Source of the DNA: an uncultured Methylotenera sp.
GTDB lineage: Bacteria; Pseudomonadota; Gammaproteobacteria; Burkholderiales; Methylophilaceae
Direction of reading: 5' to 3'
NCBI RefSeq assembly: GCF_946479685.1
Contig: NZ_CAMLGS010000033.1
Coordinates: forward strand, 1 to 23,086
Length of the DNA stretch: 23,086 nt
Numbering within the stretch: position 1 is the first letter of the stretch; every line of letters starts with the position of its first letter. The notes under the pieces are model-generated. The model was not told the DNA's origin. It searched no databases and saw only the letters and a program-made list of their open reading frames with translations. This document shows, in pieces, positions 7,955 through 15,171 of this stretch. The translations under genes were made by a program, and so were the position numbers.

Positions 7955-8512
7955 CTAGTCAGCTTGTGTGAGCGACTGCAAATGCTGCTGGATGCAGCTA
8001 GTCAGACTTTCCATATCTTCTACGACACTGGTCATCTCGAAAGACTTAAGTTTCTCGATATTTTCCAAATCAATCTTACGTGGATAAACCTTAACAATAT
8101 TGTCACGTGGTGCTTCAGACTCTAGCTCAGGTGCAGTGTCACATGCAAATACGATACTAGGCACGCGTGTTTTGCCAGCCTGCGCGTATAAATTAGTCAC
8201 CAGACTATCAGAGAAACCATACGCCATTTTAGCAATGGTGTTTGAGGTTGCCGGTGCAATCACCAAGCCATGATATTTACCCTTATAGAACATGCCTACA
8301 GGCACACTGCTAGCTGTTTTATCTTGATAAACGCGATGGCCAGAGGCATTTAGCGCTTGCTGAAAACCGTACTGCTGAATAATCTCTGCGCCGGCACTAC
8401 TTAGAAAAATATCAACATTTTCTAATGTATTCAGAATCTCAATAGACTCACGTAAATAATGGCCAGAGCCGGTAATTGCCCATGCCAAACGTTGATTTTT
8501 TTTATCTATCAT
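7955..8512 (-). CDS. dmrB: DmrB-type flavoprotein, dihydromethanopterin reductase
   Basis: A 185-residue protein of the flavoprotein (PpcA/UbiX-like fold) family. It contains LAWAITGSGHYLRES at the N-terminus, VDIFLSSAGAEIIQQYG, and the FMN-site segment APATSNTIAKMAYGFSDSL followed by VPSIVFACD. Archaeal-type flavoproteins of this group in betaproteobacterial methylotrophs and Burkholderia are DmrB, which reduces dihydromethanopterin to H4MPT. I place the start at the ATG 8512-8510 because the conserved domain begins there. The frame stays open to 8608, but that extension (IQYWVWLLLNRVVRVWQ) is not family-like. A weak GGTT lies about 7 bases upstream. Other flavoproteins of this fold (e.g. 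phosphopantothenoylcysteine decarboxylase) are less likely given the neighbours. Confidence 0.85.
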   Translation of the reverse strand: MIDKKNQRLAWAITGSGHYLRESIEILNTLENVDIFLSSAGAEIIQQYGFQQALNASGHRVYQDKTASSVPVGMFYKGKYHGLVIAPATSNTIAKMAYGFSDSLVTNLYAQAGKTRVPSIVFACDTAPELESEAPRDNIVKVYPRKIDLENIEKLKSFEMTSVVEDMESLTSCIQQHLQSLTQAD

Positions 8513-8621
8513 TTTTAACCAAACTTGTACTAAAAACACCCGGCGACCCTGCCAAACCCGAACCACACGGTTTAGCAGTAGCCATACCCAGTATTGAATA
8601 GCGCACACATACTGCGCTTAC

Positions 8622-8643
8622 CTTTAATGCTTACGCATTAAAG
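8622..8643. repeat. Perfect hairpin between purA and dmrB
   Basis: CTTTAATGC-TTAC-GCATTAAAG is a perfect 9-bp inverted repeat with a 4-base loop, about 25 bases downstream of the purA stop on the minus strand. The stem is A/T-rich and no T-run follows it, so it is at best a weak terminator. It may separate purA expression from the cofactor genes or serve as an operator. Confidence 0.5.
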
Positions 8644-8674
8644 CAATTACAATTAAGCGCAATTACAACTAAGC
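8643..8674. repeat. 16-bp tandem duplication at the purA 3' end
   Basis: GCAATTACAATTAAGC (8643-8658) is immediately followed by GCAATTACAACTAAGC (8659-8674), with one mismatch in 16. The purA stop codon (TAG, 8671-8669) lies inside the right copy and overlaps the mismatch position. It looks like a small local duplication. Confidence 0.7.
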
Positions 8675-10000
8675 AAAAGGATGCTCAATCACAATCGTTT
8701 CATCACGCTCTGGGCCTGTAGAAACGATAGCAATTGGCACACCGCACAATGCTTCTAAGCGTTTTAAGTAATTTTGTGCATTTTTAGGCAAGCCATCCCA
8801 CGTTTTTACGCCAAACGTAGTTTCTGACCAGCCAGGTACAGTTTCATAAATAGGTTTGCAGCCAGCCACATCGTCAGCACCGATAGGCAGCAAATCAATT
8901 TTTTTGCCATCTAATTCATAACCAGTACAGATACTCAGTTCTTTGATGCCATCTAACACGTCTAATTTGGTGATACACAAACCGGTTAAACCGTTAATCA
9001 TGGCTGAACGGCGCAATGCTGCTGCATCAAACCAGCCACAACGACGCTTACGTTTAGTCACAGTACCAATCTCTTGGCCTTTGTTCGACATTTGGTAGCC
9101 TGGCAAACCTTGTGTTTCGATATCGAGCTCACTCGGGAATGGACCGCCACCTACACGCGTAGTGTAGGCTTTAGTAATGCCTAATACATAGTGCAGCATG
9201 TTAGCTCCTACACCGGTACCAGCTGATGCCTGGCCTGCGATACAGTTGCTTGAAGTCACATATGGGTAAGTACCGTGATCGATATCTAACAACGTGCCTT
9301 GTGCACCTTCAAATAACAAGCTCTCACCTTTAGCGTTGGCTGCGTAGATTTCTGCAGAAACGTCTGCGATCATCGGCTTCAACGCGATTGCCTGTTGCAT
9401 GCTAGCATCGAACTGCTGGTTAAAGTCTACCGGCTTGGCATCCAGATAATTGGTTAATACGAAGTTATGGTAATCCATTACCTCGCGCAATTTCTCTGAG
9501 AAGCGCTCTGGGTAGAACAAGTCATACACGCGCAAAGCACGGCGTGCCACTTTATCTTCATAGGTTGGGCCAATACCTTTACCTGTGGTGCCGATTTTTT
9601 TCTCTGCGCTACGTTTTGCTTCACGCGCCACGTCTACCGCCACATGGTGGCTCATAATAAGTGGACAGCCTGGACTCACTTTTAAACGGTTAGTCACTTC
9701 TAAACCGTCTTTTTCTAAAGATGCGATTTCTTTAAGTAAATGGCCGGCATCTAACACTACGCCGTTACCAATGTAGCAATTAACGCCTGCACGCACGATA
9801 CCAGAAGGAACAAGGTTCAGTTTATACACACGCTGTGCATCGCCCTGCCCCACAACCAAGGTGTGACCTGCATTATGACCGCCTTGAAAGCGCACTACGC
9901 CTTGTGCGTGATCGGTTAACCAATCAACAATCTTACCTTTACCTTCATCGCCCCACTGCGTACCAATGACGACCACATTTTTTGCTACTTTATTTGCCAT
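8669..10000 (-). CDS. purA: Adenylosuccinate synthetase
   Basis: PurA converts IMP, aspartate and GTP to adenylosuccinate in AMP synthesis. The 443-residue product carries the P-loop-type [11 protein letters not shown] (catalytic aspartate D18 within it), GGHNAGHT with H46, [14 protein letters not shown] and [25 protein letters not shown] segments in normal order, then [12 protein letters not shown] and [20 protein letters not shown]. It is a few residues longer than E. coli PurA, with no visible insertion of concern. It follows hisZ by 67 bases, in the betaproteobacterial order hflK-hflC-yjeT-hisZ-purA. The Shine-Dalgarno is poor, which suggests either coupling or a leader not resolved here. 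Confidence 0.97.
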   Translation of the reverse strand: MANKVAKNVVVIGTQWGDEGKGKIVDWLTDHAQGVVRFQGGHNAGHTLVVGQGDAQRVYKLNLVPSGIVRAGVNCYIGNGVVLDAGHLLKEIASLEKDGLEVTNRLKVSPGCPLIMSHHVAVDVAREAKRSAEKKIGTTGKGIGPTYEDKVARRALRVYDLFYPERFSEKLREVMDYHNFVLTNYLDAKPVDFNQQFDASMQQAIALKPMIADVSAEIYAANAKGESLLFEGAQGTLLDIDHGTYPYVTSSNCIAGQASAGTGVGANMLHYVLGITKAYTTRVGGGPFPSELDIETQGLPGYQMSNKGQEIGTVTKRKRRCGWFDAAALRRSAMINGLTGLCITKLDVLDGIKELSICTGYELDGKKIDLLPIGADDVAGCKPIYETVPGWSETTFGVKTWDGLPKNAQNYLKRLEALCGVPIAIVSTGPERDETIVIEHPFA

Positions 10001-10067
10001 AACGTTTACTTTGATTAAATATTAATTTTAGAAGTGACTTTGCCCAACACAAAATCACGTGCAACTT

Positions 10068-11231
10068 TTAGTTTCTTACTACATCGATTACGTGCCAGCC
10101 AGAATTATAATGTTCCAGCTTCTGATTACAATTGAGTTCGTTTAAGTCAGCCTCAGCACCATCTAAAGCCTCAATCACTACACGGCCCTCATTGCGCAGA
10201 CTGGCAATTTTACTCGCCAGCGCTGGGTCTGTAGATAGCGGTGCATAAATTGCCATGTTAGTTTGTGCTGGTGGCAAGGCACTGACCACGCCACGCAAGT
10301 CTAAGCTAAAACCTGTGGCTGGACGCGCACGACCAAACGACTGGCCGACTTCATCATAGCGGCCACCCAATGCCAGCGGACCTTTGTAGCCTTTAGCATA
10401 AGCCGCAAATACGATACCGCTATGGTAATGGTAGCCACGCAACTCGCTCAGGTCGAAGCTCACACTAGCACCTAATTGGTCAATCGCATCACTTACCTGC
10501 TGCAAGCTTTCCAACGCTTTTTTAATCGCAGGCGTAGCTGGCAGCACTTGGTTTGCCTTAGCTAGAATAGACTTATCACCATTTAACTCAGTTAAATGCA
10601 GCAACGCTTCACGTGTGGTGGAATCTAGCGCTTTGGTCAATGCCGCTACAGCAGGCTGGTCTTTGCTTTGTAAGGCCGCATATAAATCTTGCTCTAGCTG
10701 TGCATCTACTTGGCTTGCCTCAATCAAACTACCAAACACATTAACGTGACTAAAATCCAGATGGATTTCATCAATGCCAATTGCTTGCAATGCTTTGATC
10801 AATAAACGCTGAATTTCGATATCACTCTCGATGCCAGCATGGCCGTACAACTCAGCACCAATTTGCAAAGGCTCACGCGTCAGCGCCAGGCCATCAGGCT
10901 TGGTACGTAGCACGCTGCCGGCATAGCATAGGCGTGTCACGCCTTGATGGTTTAACAAGTGCGCGTCTATCCTGGCTGCTTGCGGAGTCATGTCTGCACG
11001 TACGCCCATCAATCTGCCGGTCAATTGATCAACCACTTTAAAAGTGGCTAAATCGAGATCATGCCCAGCACCAGTGATAAGGGACTCCATATATTCCAGC
11101 ATAGGTGGAATCACATATTGGTAACCATGCACTTTAAACAGGTCTAGCAATTTACGGCGCAAGGCTTCAATACGCAAAGCCTCAGCAGGTAATACATCTT
11201 CAATATATTCAGGTAACAACCAATTACGCAT
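10068..11231 (-). CDS. hisZ: ATP phosphoribosyltransferase regulatory subunit HisZ
   Basis: HisZ is a catalytically silent relative of histidyl-tRNA synthetase that binds and regulates the short form of HisG in the first step of histidine synthesis. The 387-residue protein starts MRNWLLPEYIEDVLP and shows class II synthetase features: PPMLEYMESL (about 42-51), DMTPQAARID (80-89) and REPLQIGAELYG (119-130). It lacks the C-terminal anticodon-binding domain of HisS. The position between the DUF2065 gene and purA is typical of betaproteobacteria. It begins 9 bases after the DUF2065 stop and is probably part of the hflK-hflC transcript. A short-form hisG is expected elsewhere in the genome. Confidence 0.94.
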   Translation of the reverse strand: MRNWLLPEYIEDVLPAEALRIEALRRKLLDLFKVHGYQYVIPPMLEYMESLITGAGHDLDLATFKVVDQLTGRLMGVRADMTPQAARIDAHLLNHQGVTRLCYAGSVLRTKPDGLALTREPLQIGAELYGHAGIESDIEIQRLLIKALQAIGIDEIHLDFSHVNVFGSLIEASQVDAQLEQDLYAALQSKDQPAVAALTKALDSTTREALLHLTELNGDKSILAKANQVLPATPAIKKALESLQQVSDAIDQLGASVSFDLSELRGYHYHSGIVFAAYAKGYKGPLALGGRYDEVGQSFGRARPATGFSLDLRGVVSALPPAQTNMAIYAPLSTDPALASKIASLRNEGRVVIEALDGAEADLNELNCNQKLEHYNSGWHVIDVVRN

Positions 11232-11240
11232 ATTTATCTA

Positions 11241-11429
11241 TCATTTACTTAAAAAAATTAAGAGCAATCCGCCTACTATGGATATCAAACCAACGAAGCG
11301 GAGTTGCCCATCTTTTAATGTCACCATCTTTAATAAGGTTTCACGCCAAGCGCGCGGCATAAGCAAAGGCAACGCGCCCTCAAACACCAGCATTAAACCT
11401 AAAGCAGTTAACACATAGTCGCTCACCAC
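11241..11429 (-). CDS. yjeT: DUF2065 small inner-membrane protein (YjeT family)
   Basis: A 62-residue protein with two hydrophobic helices (about 3-22 and 44-60) separated by the basic loop MPRAWRETLLKMVTLKDGQLR. In E. coli yjeT lies in the hflX-hflK-hflC-yjeT-purA region, as here. The start is a GTG at 11429, with a second GTG directly following, so either could be used. The gap to the hflC stop is six bases, which fits translational coupling because no good Shine-Dalgarno is present. The function is unknown, and proximity suggests a link to the HflKC/FtsH membrane complex. Confidence 0.85.
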   Translation of the reverse strand: MVSDYVLTALGLMLVFEGALPLLMPRAWRETLLKMVTLKDGQLRFVGLISIVGGLLLIFLSK

Positions 11430-11435
11430 AGCAGA

Positions 11436-12308
11436 TTATTTTCTGTTAGGGCTGCGCATGTATTTAAAGAAATCTGAATTCGGGTCCAGCACCATTACGT
11501 CACTCTTACTCTTGAAGCTATTTTTATAAGCTTCTTGGCTACGGTAGAACGCATAGAACTCTGGGTTACGGCTGTAAGATTGATTATAAATCTCAGCTGC
11601 CTTGGCATCACCTTCACCCTTGGTCTTTTGCGCTTCACTGTAAGCTTCAGCAATAATTACTTCACGTTGCTTATCCGCATCAGCACGGATTTTTTCAGAC
11701 GCTGCCGCACCTTCTGAACGTAACTGGTTCGCTAAGCGTTTGCGTTCCGCAATCATACGGTCAAACACTGATTTACTGATCTCTTCAGCGTAATCAACAC
11801 GTTTCAGGCGCACATCCACCACGGCAATACCCATTTGACGCGCTTCTGTATCAGCAGTCTTACGCAAGTTATCCATCACAGCACCGCGTTCACCGGCAAT
11901 CACGTCACGTACGGTACGTTTACCAAACTCGGTACGCAAAACAGCATTTACTACTTTAGATAATCTATCTTCTGCCGCAGCCTCACCGCCCTCTTTAATC
12001 GACACATAGTATTTAACTGGGTCAATAATGCGCCATTTAACGAAGGAGTCTACCATCATGTATTTGTTTTCACTGGTAATAAACTTGGCAGGCTGCTCCC
12101 AGTCCAGCGTCAAAATACGGTTATCAAAGTACTTGAGGTTATCCACGAATGGCATTTTAAAGTAAAGACCAGGCTCTTTTTTCACAGAAACGATCTCACC
12201 CAATCTTTGTACCACTACATACTGAGTCTGCTTTACCGTAAACGCAGAGGCTGATAGCAATACCAAGCCCAAAATCCCTACGAAAATAATATTTTTTACA
12301 TTATTCAT
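11436..12308 (-). CDS. hflC: HflC, SPFH-domain subunit of the HflKC complex
   Basis: HflC and HflK form a large periplasm-exposed membrane cage around the FtsH protease and restrain its activity. The 290-residue protein has one N-terminal membrane helix (about residues 6-24) and then an SPFH/band-7 domain: QYVVVQRLGEIVSVKKEPGL, FKMPFVDNLKYFDNRILTLD and VDSFVKWRIIDPVKYY. A long charged helix (about 180-245, DRMIAERKRLANQLRSEGAA) would coil with HflK. The length is normal for the family. It starts 9 bases after the hflK stop and precedes the DUF2065 gene by 6 bases. Nothing unusual. Confidence 0.96.
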   Translation of the reverse strand: MNNVKNIIFVGILGLVLLSASAFTVKQTQYVVVQRLGEIVSVKKEPGLYFKMPFVDNLKYFDNRILTLDWEQPAKFITSENKYMMVDSFVKWRIIDPVKYYVSIKEGGEAAAEDRLSKVVNAVLRTEFGKRTVRDVIAGERGAVMDNLRKTADTEARQMGIAVVDVRLKRVDYAEEISKSVFDRMIAERKRLANQLRSEGAAASEKIRADADKQREVIIAEAYSEAQKTKGEGDAKAAEIYNQSYSRNPEFYAFYRSQEAYKNSFKSKSDVMVLDPNSDFFKYMRSPNRK

Positions 12309-12317
12309 TATTTTTCC

Positions 12318-13523
12318 TTATCTACTTTCTCTGTCACGGCTGCGAAAAGCATCTCTCGAGCGCTCGGTAGTAGCGGCGGATGAATCAAACGCTGCATCTG
12401 ATCCAGTCTGCGGATTTAATGACTGTACGGGTTGTGGTTGCGGCGCAGCTGCGGCACCACTGGCATTAATCAATTTATCTAATGGTAAATACAGCAAGCT
12501 ATTGCCCGCTTTTTGATCCACAATCACTTTACTTGTAGTAGATAAAATCTGCTCTTGCGCATCTAGGTAAAGACGCTGACGTGTCACTTCCGGTGCATTG
12601 TTGTACTGCGCTAGAATCTGATCAAAACGGCTGGCATTACCCCTTGCTTCACTTTCAACTTTTAGCTTATAACCTGCCGCTTCAGATAGCAGACGTGAAG
12701 CTGTACCACGCGCCTTTGGAATCACATCATTGGCGTAGGCTTGGCCTTCGTTGATTTGACGTTGATTATCTTGATTAGCGCGGTTAACGTCTTCAAACGC
12801 CTCTTGCACTTGTTCTGGTGGTTGCGCGCTTTGTAACGACACGCTAATAATTTTCACACCCGTTTTATAGCTATCCAAAATCACTTGCATACGCTCAGAG
12901 GTATCAGCCAAACCTTTTTGCAACAAGTCATCCAGCTTATTTTTACCCACGACTTCACGGATTGCCGACTCGGCCGCAGACATCACAGCAGTGTCAGTGG
13001 AGCGGTTATTAAACAAATAGTATTTAGCGTTGTTCAGGTTATATTGCACTGCAAATTGCAGATCAATAATATTTTCATCCTCTGTCAGCATCAAAGCTTC
13101 TTTAGGCAATTTAGTTTTACCGCCGCCAGAACCCTCTGCACTGCTTCTGTAACCAACTTCAAGCCTACGCACCTGCTCCATGTTTACAACTTCTACAGTT
13201 TCAATAGGGTACGGCAAGTGCCAGCGCGGACCCGGCTCTGTGGTTTCATCCAGCGCTTTACCAAAACGCATCACCACACCGGTTGAACCTTGGTCAACAA
13301 TGTAAAATCCAGAACCTAGCCAAATCAGAAACACCAACCCCATGATTGGCAGCAGCGGCAAATTAACCTCGCCAGATGATGGACGTCTTTGCTGAGAGTT
13401 GGATTGATTACCGCCATTTTTGCCAAACATCGCATTAATTTTGCGGCTTAAATCACGCATCACCTCATCCAAATCAGGCGGTCCTTCATTATTTTGCTGT
13501 CTCCAACCAGGGAATTTAATCAT
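12318..13523 (-). CDS. hflK: HflK, SPFH-domain subunit of the HflKC complex
   Basis: The partner of HflC in controlling FtsH. The 401-residue protein has a Gly/Asn/Gln-rich cytoplasmic N-terminus (MIKFPGWRQQNNEGPPDLDE...), a membrane helix at about residues 54-75 and an SPFH domain (VVMRFGKALDETTEPGPRWHLPYPIE-type sequence). A long helix and a low-complexity C-terminal tail rich in Gln, Pro and Ala follow. GGAG sits 6 bases before the ATG, a clear ribosome binding site, and a candidate promoter lies about 85-115 bases upstream. It probably leads the hflK-hflC-DUF2065-hisZ-purA transcript. The gap to hflX (154 bases) is larger than in E. coli. Confidence 0.96.
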   Translation of the reverse strand: MIKFPGWRQQNNEGPPDLDEVMRDLSRKINAMFGKNGGNQSNSQQRRPSSGEVNLPLLPIMGLVFLIWLGSGFYIVDQGSTGVVMRFGKALDETTEPGPRWHLPYPIETVEVVNMEQVRRLEVGYRSSAEGSGGGKTKLPKEALMLTEDENIIDLQFAVQYNLNNAKYYLFNNRSTDTAVMSAAESAIREVVGKNKLDDLLQKGLADTSERMQVILDSYKTGVKIISVSLQSAQPPEQVQEAFEDVNRANQDNQRQINEGQAYANDVIPKARGTASRLLSEAAGYKLKVESEARGNASRFDQILAQYNNAPEVTRQRLYLDAQEQILSTTSKVIVDQKAGNSLLYLPLDKLINASGAAAAPQPQPVQSLNPQTGSDAAFDSSAATTERSRDAFRSRDRESR

Positions 13524-13606
13524 TCATCACTCCAACACTAAAAATTGAATTACTTTAAATCTTGATTCAGGCAATGCAACGATTAGAAATCAAGCACATC
13601 AAACTT

Positions 13607-13636
13607 TTTATACTTTGCAATTTTTACAGTTAGCAA
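13607..13636 (-). promoter_or_regulatory. Candidate sigma-70-type promoter of hflK
   Basis: On the minus strand there is TTGCTA (13636-13631), an 18-base spacer and TATAAA (13612-13607). Transcription would start near 13600 and give an A/T-rich leader of about 75 bases ending in GTTGGAGTGATGA-ATG. The -10 matches five of six consensus bases. This is a pattern match only. It would separate hflK expression from hfq-hflX. Confidence 0.45.
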
Positions 13637-13648
13637 TTTAATTGTGCT

Positions 13649-13681
13649 TAAATTAAATGCATCTAAATTAACTGCATTTAA
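13649..13681. repeat. Tandem 14-mer and hairpin at the hflX 3' end
   Basis: TAAATTAAATGCAT (13649-13662) and TAAATTAACTGCAT (13664-13677) are near-identical copies separated by one base. The pair also creates a perfect 9-bp inverted repeat, TTAAATGCA (13653-13661) and TGCATTTAA (13673-13681), with an 11-base loop that takes in the hflX stop codon (13680-13678). It is not a classical terminator because no T-run follows on the minus strand. Confidence 0.6.
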
Positions 13682-14814
13682 ATAAATGCGCTCTCTTCCG
13701 TACTCTGCTTTTGTACGTACTGATAGTGTTCTGCCATCGCCAGTCTCAGAAAATCAAGTCCTTCACCTGTTTTTGCTGATACATGCAAGCTCGTAATTCT
13801 ACCATATTCATCACGACCAATCGCAGGCTCCAGACCCACGCGATCTATTTGATTGTAGACTACAATCTGCGGCACTTCTGAGGCACCAATTTCATGCAGC
13901 ACTTTATTCACTTGCGCGATCTGTTCGTCACGGTTAGTGCTAGCGGTATCCACGATGTGCAATAGCAAGTCGGCCTGCACGGCCTCCTCCAAGGTGGCGC
14001 CAAACGCCTCCACCAATGCATGTGGCAGATGCTTAATAAAACCCACCGTATCGGAAAGCACTACCGAGCCGCAGCCTTCAATATAAATCTTATGCGTCGT
14101 TGTATCTAAAGTAGCAAACAACTGATCCGCTGCGTAGATATTCGCCTTAGTCAGCCGATTAAAAATCGTAGATTTACCGGCGTTGGTATACCCCACCAGC
14201 GACACTGTCATTACATTAGAGCGCTTACGCGCCCTGCGCTGCATACCGCGCTGTGCTTTCAATTTTAATAGCTTCTCGCGCAACTGCTTAACACGAACGC
14301 GCAACATACGCCTATCCAGCTCCAGTTGCGTTTCACCTGGGCCGCCTCGCACACCGATACCACCTTTTTGACGTTCCAAGTGGGTCCAGCCGCGCACCAA
14401 GCGTGTAGACAGATGCTCTAACTGCGCCAGCTCTACTTGCAGCTTACCTTCATGCGTTTGCGCACGCTGACTAAAGATATCCAGAATCAAGCCAGTTCTA
14501 TCCACCACACGAGCTTGCAGCAAACGCTCTAGGTTACGCTGCTGCGATGGGGTTAGATCATGATTAAAAACGGCCACCAAGGATTCCGTCGCTTGCATCA
14601 TTTGCGCTAACTCATCAGCCTTACCGCTGCCAATAAATAGCTTAGCGTCCGGGACAGACCGCTTACCCTCCACCTTCCCCAGCACAGCCAAACCCGCACT
14701 CAAGCTTAATTGACGAAGTTCTTCCAAGCTTTCTTGGTAATCATTTTCGCCAAAATCAACACTCACCAATATCGCGGCATCACCGCCACTTGGTCTTTCA
14801 AACAAATCTTTCAA
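13678..14814 (-). CDS. hflX: GTPase HflX
   Basis: HflX is a ribosome-associated GTPase that splits stalled 70S ribosomes under stress. The 378-residue protein has the N-terminal HflX domain with the glycine-rich stretch GGIGVRGGPGETQLELDRR (about 151-169). A helical region follows, then the G domain: G1 GYTNAGKS (208-215), G3 DTVGF (255-259) and G4 NQID (321-324). G4 normally reads NKxD, and here the lysine is glutamine (codon CAA). The protein is shorter than E. coli HflX (426) because the C-terminal tail is short. It starts 3 bases after the hfq stop, the standard hfq-hflX operon. Confidence 0.96.
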   Translation of the reverse strand: MKDLFERPSGGDAAILVSVDFGENDYQESLEELRQLSLSAGLAVLGKVEGKRSVPDAKLFIGSGKADELAQMMQATESLVAVFNHDLTPSQQRNLERLLQARVVDRTGLILDIFSQRAQTHEGKLQVELAQLEHLSTRLVRGWTHLERQKGGIGVRGGPGETQLELDRRMLRVRVKQLREKLLKLKAQRGMQRRARKRSNVMTVSLVGYTNAGKSTIFNRLTKANIYAADQLFATLDTTTHKIYIEGCGSVVLSDTVGFIKHLPHALVEAFGATLEEAVQADLLLHIVDTASTNRDEQIAQVNKVLHEIGASEVPQIVVYNQIDRVGLEPAIGRDEYGRITSLHVSAKTGEGLDFLRLAMAEHYQYVQKQSTEESAFI

Positions 14815-14817
14815 CGC

Positions 14818-15054
14818 TTAATCATCACCTTCAGACATATTAATATTCACTGCACGCGCTGGTACTATTGTTGAAATAGCGTGCTTATACACCATTTGCG
14901 TTACAGTATTTTTGAGCAGAATCACGTACTGATCAAAAGAGTCCACCTGCCCTTGCAATTTGATACCATTCACGAGATAAATAGATACAGCAACATGTTC
15001 TTTGCGTAGTGCGTTGAGAAATGGGTCTTGTAACATTTGCCCTTTTTGATTCAT
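14818..15054 (-). CDS. hfq: RNA chaperone Hfq
   Basis: Hfq is a hexameric Sm-like RNA chaperone that pairs small RNAs with mRNAs. The 78-residue protein has the N-terminal [16 protein letters not shown] segment, Sm1 ([20 protein letters not shown]) and Sm2 with [12 protein letters not shown], which holds the proximal-face lysine/histidine. The acidic C-terminal tail is very short (SEGDD), typical of betaproteobacteria. AGGAG lies 6 bases before the ATG. The gene starts the hfq-hflX unit. A 23-bp dyad lies about 65-87 bases upstream and may matter for its expression. Confidence 0.98.
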   Translation of the reverse strand: MNQKGQMLQDPFLNALRKEHVAVSIYLVNGIKLQGQVDSFDQYVILLKNTVTQMVYKHAISTIVPARAVNINMSEGDD

Positions 15055-15118
15055 GATGTCTCCTATTGTTTGGAGTTAAATAAAGTTGACTACATGTCGC
15101 TTTTACAGCCACATACAA

Positions 15119-15141
15119 ATATCTTACTCTCGTTAAGATAT
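15119..15141. repeat. Perfect 8-bp inverted repeat between gltX and hfq
   Basis: ATATCTTA-CTCTCGT-TAAGATAT is a perfect dyad with a 7-base spacer in the 117-base gap between the gltX stop and the hfq start. On the minus strand it is followed by TTTG rather than a long T-run, so it is a poor terminator. The position, 65-87 bases before the hfq ATG, fits a promoter-region operator or a 5'-leader hairpin. Confidence 0.55.
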
Positions 15142-15171
15142 AGAACAACCAAATTCGTTCTTTAATTAAAA

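Noticed and set aside
10068..11231. Histidyl-tRNA synthetase (hisS) instead of hisZ
   Set aside because: It lacks the anticodon-binding C-terminal domain, and it sits between the DUF2065 gene and purA as hisZ does in betaproteobacteria.
14933..15148. Minus-strand 71-codon frame overlapping hfq
   Set aside because: It lies in another frame of hfq, has an implausible composition, and hfq is certain.
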